Positions 14,158 through 21,222 of a stretch of DNA of 21,222 nucleotides are shown in pieces. Below the pieces are notes generated by a model. That model had not been told where the DNA came from, searched no databases, and saw nothing but the letters and a program-made list of their open reading frames with translations. The position numbers and the translations under genes are program-made. The DNA lies in contig JBJEFI010000009.1 in NCBI GenBank assembly GCA_051873875.1, positions 1-21,222 of the forward strand, in the 5' to 3' direction. Position 1 is the stretch's first letter; each line of letters starts with the position of its first letter. Source of the DNA: JBJEFI01 sp051873875. GTDB lineage: Bacteria; Bacillota; Bacilli; Bacillales; Bacillaceae_G.

Positions 14158-15984
14158 TTAAAATTTAAAAAAGAATGGAATGATAATGATGGCAATAATT
14201 CCAACAACAAGTTGAAGAGGAATTCCTACTTTTAAGTAGTCGTTAAACTTATATCCCCCCATTGTCATTACCATTGCATTTGTTGGTGAGGCTACTGGTG
14301 TTGAAAACGCCATGCTAGCTGCAACCGCTACTGTCATTAATAATGGATATGGGCTCACATCTAATGATGTAGCTGCTGTAATGGCAATTGGTGCAAATAA
14401 TACAGCTGTTGCAGTATTACTCATAAATTGACTGAATAAGTTTGTTAAAATATATATCGCTGCCAACACCATTAAAGGACCATTATCTCCAAAAAAGAAA
14501 ACAATTTTATCTGCTAAATACTGAACTGCTCCCGTTTTTTCCAAAGCTGTTGATAAAGGCAACATTGCCGCAATTAAAACAAGGGATTCCCAATCAATTA
14601 AACCATAAATCTTCTTCGTTCCATCTATACATCTTGTCACAATCATCATCATCGCTGCAATCACCGTTGCTAAAACTGGATCGATAAGCTCAAAAACAAG
14701 GGTTATTAACATCGCTATTATAATCATTCCAGCAATAATCATTTTAGGGACCGAAATTTTCATTCTCTCTTCCGGTGGTAATTGAAGACATATACCATAT
14801 TCTCTATGTACTGCAAATTTTTCTATATCCTCCCATTTTCCGTGTAAAAGAAGTGCATCCCCTTCTCCTAAACGTACATTGTGTAACTGCTCATGATATA
14901 CCTTCCCGTTTTTTATAATACTTAACACATTTAATCCATACTTACGACGAAAATTTAATTGCGCCAAATTACTGCCTTTTAGTGCTGAATCCGGCGTAAG
15001 TAAAAACTCAACAACCCCAAACGCCTCATTGATTAATAAGCTATCCTTATCTCCTTTTACAAGCTCTAATTGCTCCGTTTTAGCAAGTCTCATGATTTCC
15101 GACTTTTTCCCTTGAATATGTAAAATATCGTTTGGCTGAAACGCCATATCTTCTGCTGCAACTTCATGAATATCTTCTGCTAATATATTTTTCGTTTCCC
15201 GTTTTATTTCTAAAACTTGAATACCATATTCAGTTGCCCAATGCAATTCGTGAATGGTTTTCCCATTTATAGAAGCCTCTTTTGTTACTCGTAATAGATG
15301 AATTTTATTGTCTACTTTAAATGTTTGCCCCCATTTTTTTAATAATAATATATCATTTCGACTTTGATCATCACCTGCTGGTAATAATCTTCTTCCTACT
15401 ATCAACATAAATAAAATACCTAAGCCTAATAAAATAATGCCAACTGGTGTGAAAGAAAAGAAAGAAAACGATTTCAAATTTACTTCTGCTAATTTATCAC
15501 TAACCATTAAGTTAGGAGGTGTCCCAATCAATGTCATTGAACCACCTAAGCTACTGGCAAAAGAAAGTGGAATAAGTAACTTTCCAACACTTATATTTGC
15601 TTCACGGCTCAAGGAAATCATAACCGGAAGCAAAATAGCTACCGTGCCCGTATTACTCATAAAAGCACTTAACACAGCAGAAACAAGCATCGTTACTAAA
15701 ATAATCGAATGCTCTTTTTTTCCTGCATAAACCATTAGTTTTTGACTAACTGTTTGTGCTAATCCTGTTTGAAAAATACCCGCACCTACAATAAAAAGGG
15801 CCGCAATCATAATTACTGCAGAATTCGAAAATCCTAAAAATGCTTCCTTTACTGACAATATATCTGTTAAAACAAGGACGACTAAACAACATAAAGCAAC
15901 AAAATCTGCCCGCATACGGCTAAAAACAAACAAGCCCGTCGCTACGATTAATACAATAAATGCAATCATCATCTCCGTTGTCAT
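14158..15984 (-). CDS. SLC13/DASS family anion permease with two RCK_C (TrkA-C) domains
   Basis: A 608-aa sodium-dependent or similar anion symporter of the DASS/SLC13 type, probably for sulfate, dicarboxylate or a related anion. The two inverted repeats each carry the substrate/cation motif: SNTGT (110-114) with the GTPPN hairpin (154-158) in the first half, and SNTAT (522-526) followed by FSTPVASPTN (560-569) in the second. Between the halves, about residues 225-400, are two soluble TrkA-C-like domains (LRVTKEASINGKTIHEL, then LLTPDSALKGSNLAQLNFR), a frequent regulatory insertion in bacterial members. About 11 membrane segments are visible. The ATG follows GGGGG. It is monocistronic with a strong terminator. 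The exact substrate is not readable from sequence. Confidence 0.9.
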   Translation of the reverse strand: MTTEMMIAFIVLIVATGLFVFSRMRADFVALCCLVVLVLTDILSVKEAFLGFSNSAVIMIAALFIVGAGIFQTGLAQTVSQKLMVYAGKKEHSIILVTMLVSAVLSAFMSNTGTVAILLPVMISLSREANISVGKLLIPLSFASSLGGSMTLIGTPPNLMVSDKLAEVNLKSFSFFSFTPVGIILLGLGILFMLIVGRRLLPAGDDQSRNDILLLKKWGQTFKVDNKIHLLRVTKEASINGKTIHELHWATEYGIQVLEIKRETKNILAEDIHEVAAEDMAFQPNDILHIQGKKSEIMRLAKTEQLELVKGDKDSLLINEAFGVVEFLLTPDSALKGSNLAQLNFRRKYGLNVLSIIKNGKVYHEQLHNVRLGEGDALLLHGKWEDIEKFAVHREYGICLQLPPEERMKISVPKMIIAGMIIIAMLITLVFELIDPVLATVIAAMMMIVTRCIDGTKKIYGLIDWESLVLIAAMLPLSTALEKTGAVQYLADKIVFFFGDNGPLMVLAAIYILTNLFSQFMSNTATAVLFAPIAITAATSLDVSPYPLLMTVAVAASMAFSTPVASPTNAMVMTMGGYKFNDYLKVGIPLQLVVGIIAIIIIPFFFKF

Positions 15985-16027
15985 ATATAATCCCCCTAAA
16001 AACTTACTTAAATAATATTAATTACTA

Positions 16028-16041
16028 ATTATAGTATACTA
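16028..16041 (-). promoter_or_regulatory. -10 element with overlapping palindrome upstream of the SLC13 gene
   Basis: Minus-strand TATAAT (16028-16033) lies 43 bases before the start codon, with no good -35. It overlaps the perfect palindrome TAGTATACTA (16032-16041), which could be an operator. Confidence 0.35.
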
Positions 16042-16068
16042 CTATTTCTTATCATTCCTAAAATTAAT

Positions 16069-16110
16069 AATAGTAAAAAAGTGACAAATTATTGTCACTT
16101 TTTTACTATT
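16069..16110. terminator. Terminator hairpin overlapping the 3' end of metA
   Basis: A perfect 19-bp stem (16069-16087 with 16092-16110) and ATTA loop. The last metA codons and the stop at 16095-16097 lie in the upstream arm; on the minus strand the GTGACA/TGTCAC core is followed by six Ts. The symmetry would also allow termination in the other direction. Confidence 0.85.
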
Positions 16111-17045
16111 TCTTGTTTATATTGATTTTGCGCTAATTGATCTAAATCATATGGCGTTTCTTGATAGACATAATAATTTAACCAATTTGAAAAAAGTAAG
16201 TTTGAATGTCCTCTCCAGCAAACGATTGGTTCTTCTACTGGATTATCATTTCTAAAATAATTTTTAGGAATATCAATTTCTAATCCTCGCTTTCTATCTC
16301 TTTCATATTCAACTTTTAAGGTAAGTGGATCGTATTCAGAATGTCCAGTAACAAATATATGCCTTCTATCTTTCGATGCTACGATATAGACATCCCCCTC
16401 TTCTCCTAAAGCAAGAATATCTAAATCTTGTCTTTTTACAATATCTTCTTTTTTCACTTCTGTATGTCTAGATTGAGGTGCTACAAATAAATCATCAAAT
16501 CCTCGAAGTAATTTTTCCTTAGCAACAGTTGGCCAATACGTAAAAACACCAAATTTCTTTGCTTCCAAAGTATATTTTGGTACTCCAAAGTGATGATACA
16601 AACCTGCTTGTGCTCCCCAACAAATGTGAAAGGTGCTCATTACGTTTTCTTTAGACCATTCCATTATTTCTACTAACTCTGACCAATAATCAACTTCTTC
16701 AAAATTCATTAGCTCTACTGGTGCACCTGTAATAATCATCCCATCAAACTTATCCTGTTTAATATCATCAAAATATTTATAAAACGAGCTAAGATGATTT
16801 TGCGGCGTATGTTTAGATTGATACGTTTTCGGGTGAATAAGCGTCACCTCGATTTGAAGTGGGGTATTTCCTAGCAATCGAAGTATTTGTGTTTCCGTTA
16901 CAATTTTAGTAGGCATTAAATTCATAATCACAATTTTTAATGGGCGTATATCTTGACTATATGCTCGATTTTCATCCATTATAAACACATTCTCACTATT
17001 TAATATTTCTTTAGCTGGTAAATGATTTGGTATTTTTATTGGCAC
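16095..17045 (-). CDS. metA: Homoserine O-acetyltransferase MetA
   Basis: Activates the hydroxyl of homoserine with an acyl group in the first committed step of methionine synthesis, in the cytoplasm. The 316-aa protein has the catalytic Cys142 in FHICWGAQAG (139-148) and His235/Glu237 in GHSEYD (234-239). Residue 111, in GAPVELMNF, is Glu; in Bacillus cereus MetA, Glu at this position directs use of acetyl-CoA, whereas Gly in the E. coli type goes with succinyl-CoA. The product is therefore best called an acetyltransferase despite the older succinyltransferase name. The start is GTG at 17045 with AAAGGGG eight bases upstream. A promoter fits at 17079-17108, leaving a short leader with no S-box or T-box, so any SAM or methionine control must use another mechanism. 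It ends in a terminator that overlaps its last codons. Confidence 0.95.
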   Translation of the reverse strand: MPIKIPNHLPAKEILNSENVFIMDENRAYSQDIRPLKIVIMNLMPTKIVTETQILRLLGNTPLQIEVTLIHPKTYQSKHTPQNHLSSFYKYFDDIKQDKFDGMIITGAPVELMNFEEVDYWSELVEIMEWSKENVMSTFHICWGAQAGLYHHFGVPKYTLEAKKFGVFTYWPTVAKEKLLRGFDDLFVAPQSRHTEVKKEDIVKRQDLDILALGEEGDVYIVASKDRRHIFVTGHSEYDPLTLKVEYERDRKRGLEIDIPKNYFRNDNPVEEPIVCWRGHSNLLFSNWLNYYVYQETPYDLDQLAQNQYKQEIVKK

Positions 17046-17078
17046 AATTTCTTCCCCTTTCGTTTATCCTATACCTTT

Positions 17079-17108
17079 ATTATTATTTTATAATTCATAA
17101 TTTTACAA
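17079..17108 (-). promoter_or_regulatory. Probable metA promoter
   Basis: Minus-strand -35 TTGTAA (17103-17108) and -10 AATAAT (17079-17084), 18 bases apart, 33 bases before the GTG start. Confidence 0.4.
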
Positions 17109-17117
17109 CTATTTTTT

Positions 17118-17167
17118 AAAATAATAAAAGGATAATAGAAAGCAGAGATACCACTTTCTATTATCCT
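17118..17167 (-). terminator. Intrinsic terminator of the 98-aa gene
   Basis: AGGATAATAGAAAG (17129-17142) and its complement (17154-17167) form a 14-bp stem with an 11-base loop. It is followed on the minus strand by TTTTATTATTTT, 44 bases after the stop codon. Confidence 0.85.
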
Positions 17168-17211
17168 CTTGTTTAAAATCCAATCATTTTTATGGATTTA
17201 TATGGTAACGA

Positions 17212-17508
17212 TTACAGCATTTTGTTAACTTCTTTACGATTATCCCACAAAATTGATACCACATCATTTTCGGTCATTTGTAATTCAGACTTATCCATGT
17301 ATTCATTCCCCTTACGATGAATTGTCCATTGACCATCTTCATAGTGCATTAATGTACAAGTTAATTGCTCGTTTATTTCTTTGTCCATCATTGGAAAGAA
17401 CAAATAGTACTTTGCACCATTTTCATCATACTTCATAAACTCCGTAGCATTTTTTAGTAAGTATTGTATGTCTTTTTTACTTTTAATCTTTCTTTTAATA
17501 AAAGCCAT
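17212..17508 (-). CDS. 98-aa protein of unknown function
   Basis: A 98-aa soluble protein that I do not recognise. The ATG at 17508 has GGAGGGG five bases upstream, a very strong ribosome binding site; a TTG at 17526 in frame lies in front of that site and is rejected. The N-terminus is basic (MAFIKRKIKSKKD), the middle looks like a small beta-rich fold (YYLFFPMMDK, CTLMHYEDGQWTI), and the C-terminus is acidic then helical. There is no membrane segment. It has its own terminator and a possible TATTAT -10 about 25 bases upstream of the ribosome binding site, so it is probably a separate unit. Confidence 0.7.
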   Translation of the reverse strand: MAFIKRKIKSKKDIQYLLKNATEFMKYDENGAKYYLFFPMMDKEINEQLTCTLMHYEDGQWTIHRKGNEYMDKSELQMTENDVVSILWDNRKEVNKML

Positions 17509-17597
17509 ACATTCCCCTCCTATCAATTTACAATATACGTTATAATATCATTTTTTTTTCATAAATTGAATCACTTTTTAGAAAAATATGGTTTATT

Positions 17598-17623
17598 TTC
17601 AAAAAATGGACAAAAAACATCCA
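17598..17623 (-). terminator. Possible weak terminator of the flavoprotein gene
   Basis: On the minus strand a short TGGA...TCCA stem (17607-17610 with 17620-17623) is followed by a run of six Ts, 22 bases after the stop codon. The stem is only four pairs, so this is tentative. Confidence 0.3.
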
Positions 17624-17645
17624 AATTTCAAACTATTTTTAATCA

Positions 17646-18782
17646 TTATTCTGTTATGGCTTTTGTAGCTAATAAGGTTATAACTGAATCATCCATTGGT
17701 GGATTATGTAATCCTGCCCTAACATTTAAATAATATCGGTGCAATGGACTAGATTGAGATAATCCACGTAAACCTACTATTCTCATTGCCTTATCTACGA
17801 TTTCTAGCGCATGATTTGTAACAATATGCTTTGCTGCTCCGAGTTGTGGTGCTAATTTTGCCTTATCATTACTGTCATCATATGCCCGTGCTGTATTGTA
17901 TAACGTTGTTCTAGCACTATAAATGAGTAATTCCATTTCCCCTATTAATGCCTTTACGTTTGGTAGAGTACAGATTGCCCCTTGAATACTATTAGGTTTA
18001 TAATTTTTTGCAAACTCAACTGCATAGTCTCGTGCCGCTGTAGCAATGCCTAAATAACAAGCAGGAATATGCAACAACCAACCATTGGTTTTAGGCTGAT
18101 TCTTTCTCGTTTGTGTAATATTTTCAACAAAATAATTTTTGGGAATGCGAACATTATGTAACACGATATCATGACTGCCTGTTGTACTCATGGCTACACT
18201 ATCCCATGTTTCTTCAATCGATAACCCTACTGTATTTCGAGGTACTAAAAAATCACCTATTTCATTTCTGTCTAGAATTGTTGCTGAAACAAGAAAATAA
18301 TCTAGTACAGGTGATAGCGTTGTAAATATTTTCCTTCCTGATATTACCCACTCATCACCTTCTAAAATAGCCGTCGTTTCAGGCATTCCTCCCCTAGTTG
18401 GACTTCCTGTATTTTTTTCAGAAGCCGCACGATTTAAAAGCGCTCCGTCGGCTACTTGGGTACACATCCATTTAAACAAAGTGTCATCCCATCGACGATT
18501 TTCTACTAATTCTTGCATAATACCAACGTGCCAACCGATACTTAATGCGGTTGGCCCATCTCCCTTTGCAATGGCTTCTTGGCACAATAAAAAATCATAT
18601 AAAGAGGCTTCTTGTCCACCAAATTCCTTCGGTAATGTAAATTTCGTATAGCCTATCTTTTTTAAAAGCTCTATGTTTTCATAAGGAAATTCGCTTTCTT
18701 TTTCCCCATGCTCTCGTAAATCTGCTTCTATTTTATTTATTTCTTCTATCCATTCTTGTTGATTGGCATTTAAAAGAAACAT
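17646..18782 (-). CDS. Acyl-CoA dehydrogenase-like flavoprotein (YdbM-like)
   Basis: A 378-aa member of the acyl-CoA dehydrogenase superfamily. The N-terminal helical domain covers about residues 1-110, the middle beta domain about 115-215 (SEKNTGSPT at 121-129, GRKIFTTLSP at 149-158, STTGSHDIVLHNV at 199-211), and a C-terminal helical bundle about 230-378 holds the flavin-binding region (IVGLRGL, 335-341). Length is normal. The usual catalytic glutamate segment near the end (a YEG- or GG-type motif) is replaced by GLHNPPMDDS (357-366), so ordinary alpha-beta dehydrogenation of acyl-CoA is doubtful; a monooxygenase-like relative is possible. The ATG has AGGGG eight bases upstream. It starts 20 bases after the MDR oxidoreductase gene, so the two are almost certainly cotranscribed. 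Confidence 0.85.
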   Translation of the reverse strand: MFLLNANQQEWIEEINKIEADLREHGEKESEFPYENIELLKKIGYTKFTLPKEFGGQEASLYDFLLCQEAIAKGDGPTALSIGWHVGIMQELVENRRWDDTLFKWMCTQVADGALLNRAASEKNTGSPTRGGMPETTAILEGDEWVISGRKIFTTLSPVLDYFLVSATILDRNEIGDFLVPRNTVGLSIEETWDSVAMSTTGSHDIVLHNVRIPKNYFVENITQTRKNQPKTNGWLLHIPACYLGIATAARDYAVEFAKNYKPNSIQGAICTLPNVKALIGEMELLIYSARTTLYNTARAYDDSNDKAKLAPQLGAAKHIVTNHALEIVDKAMRIVGLRGLSQSSPLHRYYLNVRAGLHNPPMDDSVITLLATKAITE

Positions 18783-18802
18783 TTCCTCATCCCCTGCCTT
18801 TG

Positions 18803-19795
18803 TTACAAATCATTCTCAAGCGCTATTTTTCCAAGTGCTATTCCTTTTTCTAACGCATCATGTGCTTTACCTACCATTGAAAAAGGATATATTCTCTCAT
18901 TTATAAGTGGCTTAACTTCATTATTTTTTAGTAGTTTACTTAATTGAAGCAATCGTTGTTCATGCTTTTCCCTGTTTTCATTCGTTAATACTGCTAACAA
19001 TATAAAAACAACATGTAATGATAAGGCTTTATTATGCATAGTTGATAAATCATGCATACCTCTTGTAGCGATTGAGACGACTGTTCCTTCTCCCTTAGCC
19101 GCTTCAAAGGAGTTTTTTAATACTTCACCACCAACTGTATCAAATACAACATCAAATCCTTTATTATTTGTTAATCGATCTACATATGATTCTACTTTTT
19201 CATCTCGATAATAAATAACATGATTGGCTCCTAATGATGTTGCAATTTCTCCTTTTTCCACACTACCTACTGTTGTTGAAATAGTAACATGATATTTTTT
19301 GGCTAATTGAATCAATACATGCCCTACTCCACCAGTGCCACCATGAATTAATATATGCTGACCTGATCGAAGTTTAGCTTTTTCTAACATATTCATGGCA
19401 GTTAAGCCAACTACTCCCATTGCTGCAACTTCTGTATAACGAAGATGTTTAGGCTTTGGTGCTAATAATCGAGCATCACAGACAATATACTCTGCCAGCG
19501 CACCACTGCTGCCTTTTACACCACCACAAAATCCAAATACTTCATCACCTACACGAAACTTCGTGACACCTTCTCCTATTTCTTCAACAAGGCCACATAC
19601 ATCTCCATGAAGAACAGCTGGTAGTTCTGGTGCTATATTTTGTACAACACCCGAACGAATTTTCACATCAATTGGATTAACACTTGATGCCTTCACTTTT
19701 ACAATGACATGCCCTGCTGGACAAATTGGATATGGCATTTCTCCTACTTGAAGAACAGATGAATGCCCAAATTCATTTATAACGACTGCTTTCAT
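18803..19795 (-). CDS. MDR-family NAD(P)H-dependent oxidoreductase (quinone oxidoreductase/YogA-like)
   Basis: A 330-aa medium-chain dehydrogenase/reductase. The N-terminal GroES-like domain has the SSVNPIDVKIR segment (37-47) and the C-terminal Rossmann fold carries HGGTGGVG (151-158), the NADP-binding loop of the quinone-oxidoreductase branch. The zinc-site residues of true alcohol dehydrogenases (the GHE motif and the structural Cys cluster) are absent: the equivalent region reads LHGDVCG. It should therefore be a zinc-independent reductase of quinones or enones, although such genes are often annotated as zinc-binding alcohol dehydrogenases. A near-perfect AAGGAGGGGG ribosome binding site precedes the ATG. 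It is the upstream member of a two-gene unit with the flavoprotein gene. Confidence 0.88.
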   Translation of the reverse strand: MKAVVINEFGHSSVLQVGEMPYPICPAGHVIVKVKASSVNPIDVKIRSGVVQNIAPELPAVLHGDVCGLVEEIGEGVTKFRVGDEVFGFCGGVKGSSGALAEYIVCDARLLAPKPKHLRYTEVAAMGVVGLTAMNMLEKAKLRSGQHILIHGGTGGVGHVLIQLAKKYHVTISTTVGSVEKGEIATSLGANHVIYYRDEKVESYVDRLTNNKGFDVVFDTVGGEVLKNSFEAAKGEGTVVSIATRGMHDLSTMHNKALSLHVVFILLAVLTNENREKHEQRLLQLSKLLKNNEVKPLINERIYPFSMVGKAHDALEKGIALGKIALENDL

Positions 19796-19876
19796 TCTAC
19801 CCCCTCCTTATTTAAATTTTACAAAAAATTCAGCAAAATTCATATACTTATGTAAACCTTTATTCATCAACTTCTT

Positions 19877-20515
19877 TTATTTTTTTATTTCAGGTTCTGG
19901 ATAGGTAATACCTTTTGTATCTACTTTGATGGATTCAATCACAATATCTTTAACAGGTCTTTCTCCACTTTCCACTTCCGTATTTTCAATTTTTTTAACA
20001 ATATCCATTCCTTTCGTTACTTTTCCAAAGGCTGCATAATTCCCATCTAAAGTTGGTGCGTCTTTTGTCACAATAAAAAATTGACTCCCTGCCGTATCAG
20101 GAAAATTAGAACGAGCCATTGATAAAATACCTTCTTCATGCTTTAAATCGTTTTCAAAACCATTGGACAAAAATTCACCTTTAATAGCATACCCTGGTCC
20201 ACCTACACCAGTTCCTTCTGGGTCACCACCTTGAATAACAAAGTCTTTTACAATTCGATGAAACGTTAAGCCATTATAAAAACCTTTATTCGCTAATGAA
20301 ATAAAGTTATTGACCGTATTTGGCGCAATATGAGGATATAATTCAAATTCAACTGTTCCATATCCTTTCACTTTCATCGTTCCAATTGGTAATTGTTCCG
20401 GTTTTTCTACTGTCGACTTCTCAACTTCCGTCTTTGATTTTTTCTCATTTGCATTACTACATCCTACTACCATTGTGATACAACATAACATTAAAACAAA
20501 AATTAACTTTTTCAC
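19877..20515 (-). CDS. Cyclophilin-type peptidyl-prolyl isomerase lipoprotein
   Basis: A 212-aa extracytoplasmic foldase. The N-terminus is a lipoprotein signal peptide with lipobox VVGC, so Cys19 would be lipid-modified and the mature protein held on the outer face of the membrane. A charged linker (about 20-43) leads to the cyclophilin domain (about 45-205), which shows FHRIV with catalytic Arg87, QGGDP (95-99) and AGSQFFI (142-148). The tryptophan that binds cyclosporin in eukaryotic cyclophilins is a Thr (TLDGNYAAFG, 155-164), common in bacteria. The start is GTG at 20515 with TAGGA seven bases upstream. It has its own extended -10 promoter. The MDR gene begins 81 bases downstream without a clear terminator between, so some read-through is possible. 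Confidence 0.93.
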   Translation of the reverse strand: MKKLIFVLMLCCITMVVGCSNANEKKSKTEVEKSTVEKPEQLPIGTMKVKGYGTVEFELYPHIAPNTVNNFISLANKGFYNGLTFHRIVKDFVIQGGDPEGTGVGGPGYAIKGEFLSNGFENDLKHEEGILSMARSNFPDTAGSQFFIVTKDAPTLDGNYAAFGKVTKGMDIVKKIENTEVESGERPVKDIVIESIKVDTKGITYPEPEIKK

Positions 20516-20548
20516 ATTTTTTCCTACTTTCCATTTATAATCCTTTCC

Positions 20549-20578
20549 ATTATATCAATATATCCCTTTATCGGATAA
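20549..20578 (-). promoter_or_regulatory. Extended -10 promoter of the cyclophilin gene with overlapping palindrome
   Basis: The minus strand reads TGATATAAT (20549-20557), a consensus -10 with the TGn extension, which can work without a good -35. At the -35 position lies TTATCCGATAA (20568-20578), a palindrome with 5-base arms that may be an operator. Confidence 0.55.
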
Positions 20579-20726
20579 GCCTAAATTATTTTATTCTGTA
20601 TACGTATAACAAAAAATAGGCATGATTATTGTGATTATAGCAACTGTCTAAACTGTAATCTTTCGTTCATATTCTATTCATATTTCTAGCGTAATCTATT
20701 TGTATTAAAACAAACGGAGGTACATC

Positions 20727-21125
20727 ATGAAAAAATTATACAATGCAGCCTTACTTTATTTAATTCTAGGATTAGCTTTAGGTATTTTTGCAAGAGAATA
20801 TACAAAAATGCATAGTTTCGAAGGATTTACCATGCTAAATCTTATGCATACCCATATATTAGTACTAGGATTTCTCTTCTTCCTAATTGCGTTAACATTG
20901 ACAAAAGTATTTACGATTCCTCAAACAAAAAGTTTTAATATTTGGTTTATCGTTTACAATCTCGGCTTAATTTTAACTGGAACAACAATGGCAATTCGAG
21001 GATTTCTTCAAGTCAATGAGACTGATTTAAACGGATTAAACCACATGGCAGGGTTGTCCCACATTATTATTAGTGTTGGCCTAATTTGGTTTATGATTTT
21101 ATTAGGAAAAGCATTTAAAAAATAG
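20727..21125 (+). CDS. DUF2871 family four-helix membrane protein
   Basis: A 132-aa membrane protein of the DUF2871 family, of unknown function. Four transmembrane helices are visible at about residues 7-23, 40-59, 71-91 and 108-127. Histidines sit at helix ends or inside helices: His41 and His43 in NLMHTHILVLGF, and His106 and His112 in GLNHMAGLSHIII. Such His pairs in membrane helices recall haem or metal ligands of respiratory proteins; this is inference. The ATG is preceded by ACGGAGGT (GGAGG eight bases away), an unusually good ribosome binding site. It is divergent from the cyclophilin gene. I cannot identify a convincing promoter, and no terminator is visible in the 97 bases that remain in the window. 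Confidence 0.88.
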   Translation: MKKLYNAALLYLILGLALGIFAREYTKMHSFEGFTMLNLMHTHILVLGFLFFLIALTLTKVFTIPQTKSFNIWFIVYNLGLILTGTTMAIRGFLQVNETDLNGLNHMAGLSHIIISVGLIWFMILLGKAFKK

Positions 21126-21222
21126 AAATTTACTATGATAATTACTCGCTTCATAATATGCAAAGACAAAATTATTTTTAAATAAAACTAACACTTATCA
21201 CGTTACTTACTATAAAATTCAA

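Noticed and set aside
1..21222. CRISPR array, toxin-antitoxin pair, restriction or other defence system
   Set aside because: No spaced repeats and no recognisable nuclease, methylase or toxin/antitoxin genes; RecQ and the exonuclease are ordinary chromosomal repair genes here.

Overview
The window is AT-rich and looks like chromosomal DNA of a low-GC Firmicute of the genus Bacillus, closest in style to the Bacillus cereus group. The reasons are strong AAGGAGG-type ribosome binding sites, frequent TTG/GTG starts, CcpA-like and PurR-like sites, intrinsic terminators, and recognisable Bacillus families: a YtcI-type acyl-CoA ligase, YpcP, YqxD, a PbuO-like permease, and MetA with the Glu111 signature described for B. 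cereus. The assignment rests on remembered family resemblance; no search was run. Most genes lie on the minus strand. No tRNA, rRNA, CRISPR array, intact insertion sequence or complete prophage is visible.

Layout, left to right. (1) 1-1300, minus: the start of an unidentified membrane or exported protein, an atypical prephenate dehydratase and a Cys-rich YgbA-family protein, closely spaced and probably cotranscribed. (2) 1340-3026, minus: an acyl-CoA synthetase with its own terminator and a promoter overlapped by a CcpA (cre) site. (3) 3085-4441, plus: a membrane-anchored SPFH/prohibitin protein behind a pair of palindromes, then a small basic orphan protein. (4) 4457-10100, minus: a class A penicillin-binding protein, a 100-aa unknown after a GC-rich hairpin, RecQ helicase and a 158-aa unknown. 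(5) 10101-10834: a roughly 730-base stretch without an intact gene. It holds what look like remains of a phage lysis cassette and two divergent promoters with overlapping -35 elements, one carrying an SOS-like box. (6) 10835-11569, plus: a YpcP-type 5'-3' exonuclease interrupted by a 100-N assembly gap. (7) 11611-14071, minus: a purine permease, a VTT-domain membrane protein and YqxD. (8) 14158-17508, minus: an SLC13 transporter with two RCK_C domains, homoserine O-acetyltransferase MetA and a 98-aa unknown, each with a terminator. (9) 17646-20515, minus: an acyl-CoA-dehydrogenase-like flavoprotein and an MDR oxidoreductase as a pair, then a cyclophilin lipoprotein. (10) 20727-21125, plus: a DUF2871 membrane protein; the last 97 bases hold nothing I can identify.

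The genes are mostly unrelated housekeeping and metabolic functions: amino-acid synthesis, fatty-acid activation, cell-wall synthesis, DNA repair, purine and anion transport, and protein folding. I see no coherent novel multi-gene system. The most interesting points are the decayed phage lysis remnant at 10216-10576, the SOS-like box in the exonuclease promoter, the divergent prephenate dehydratase, and the flavoprotein lacking the usual catalytic glutamate motif.
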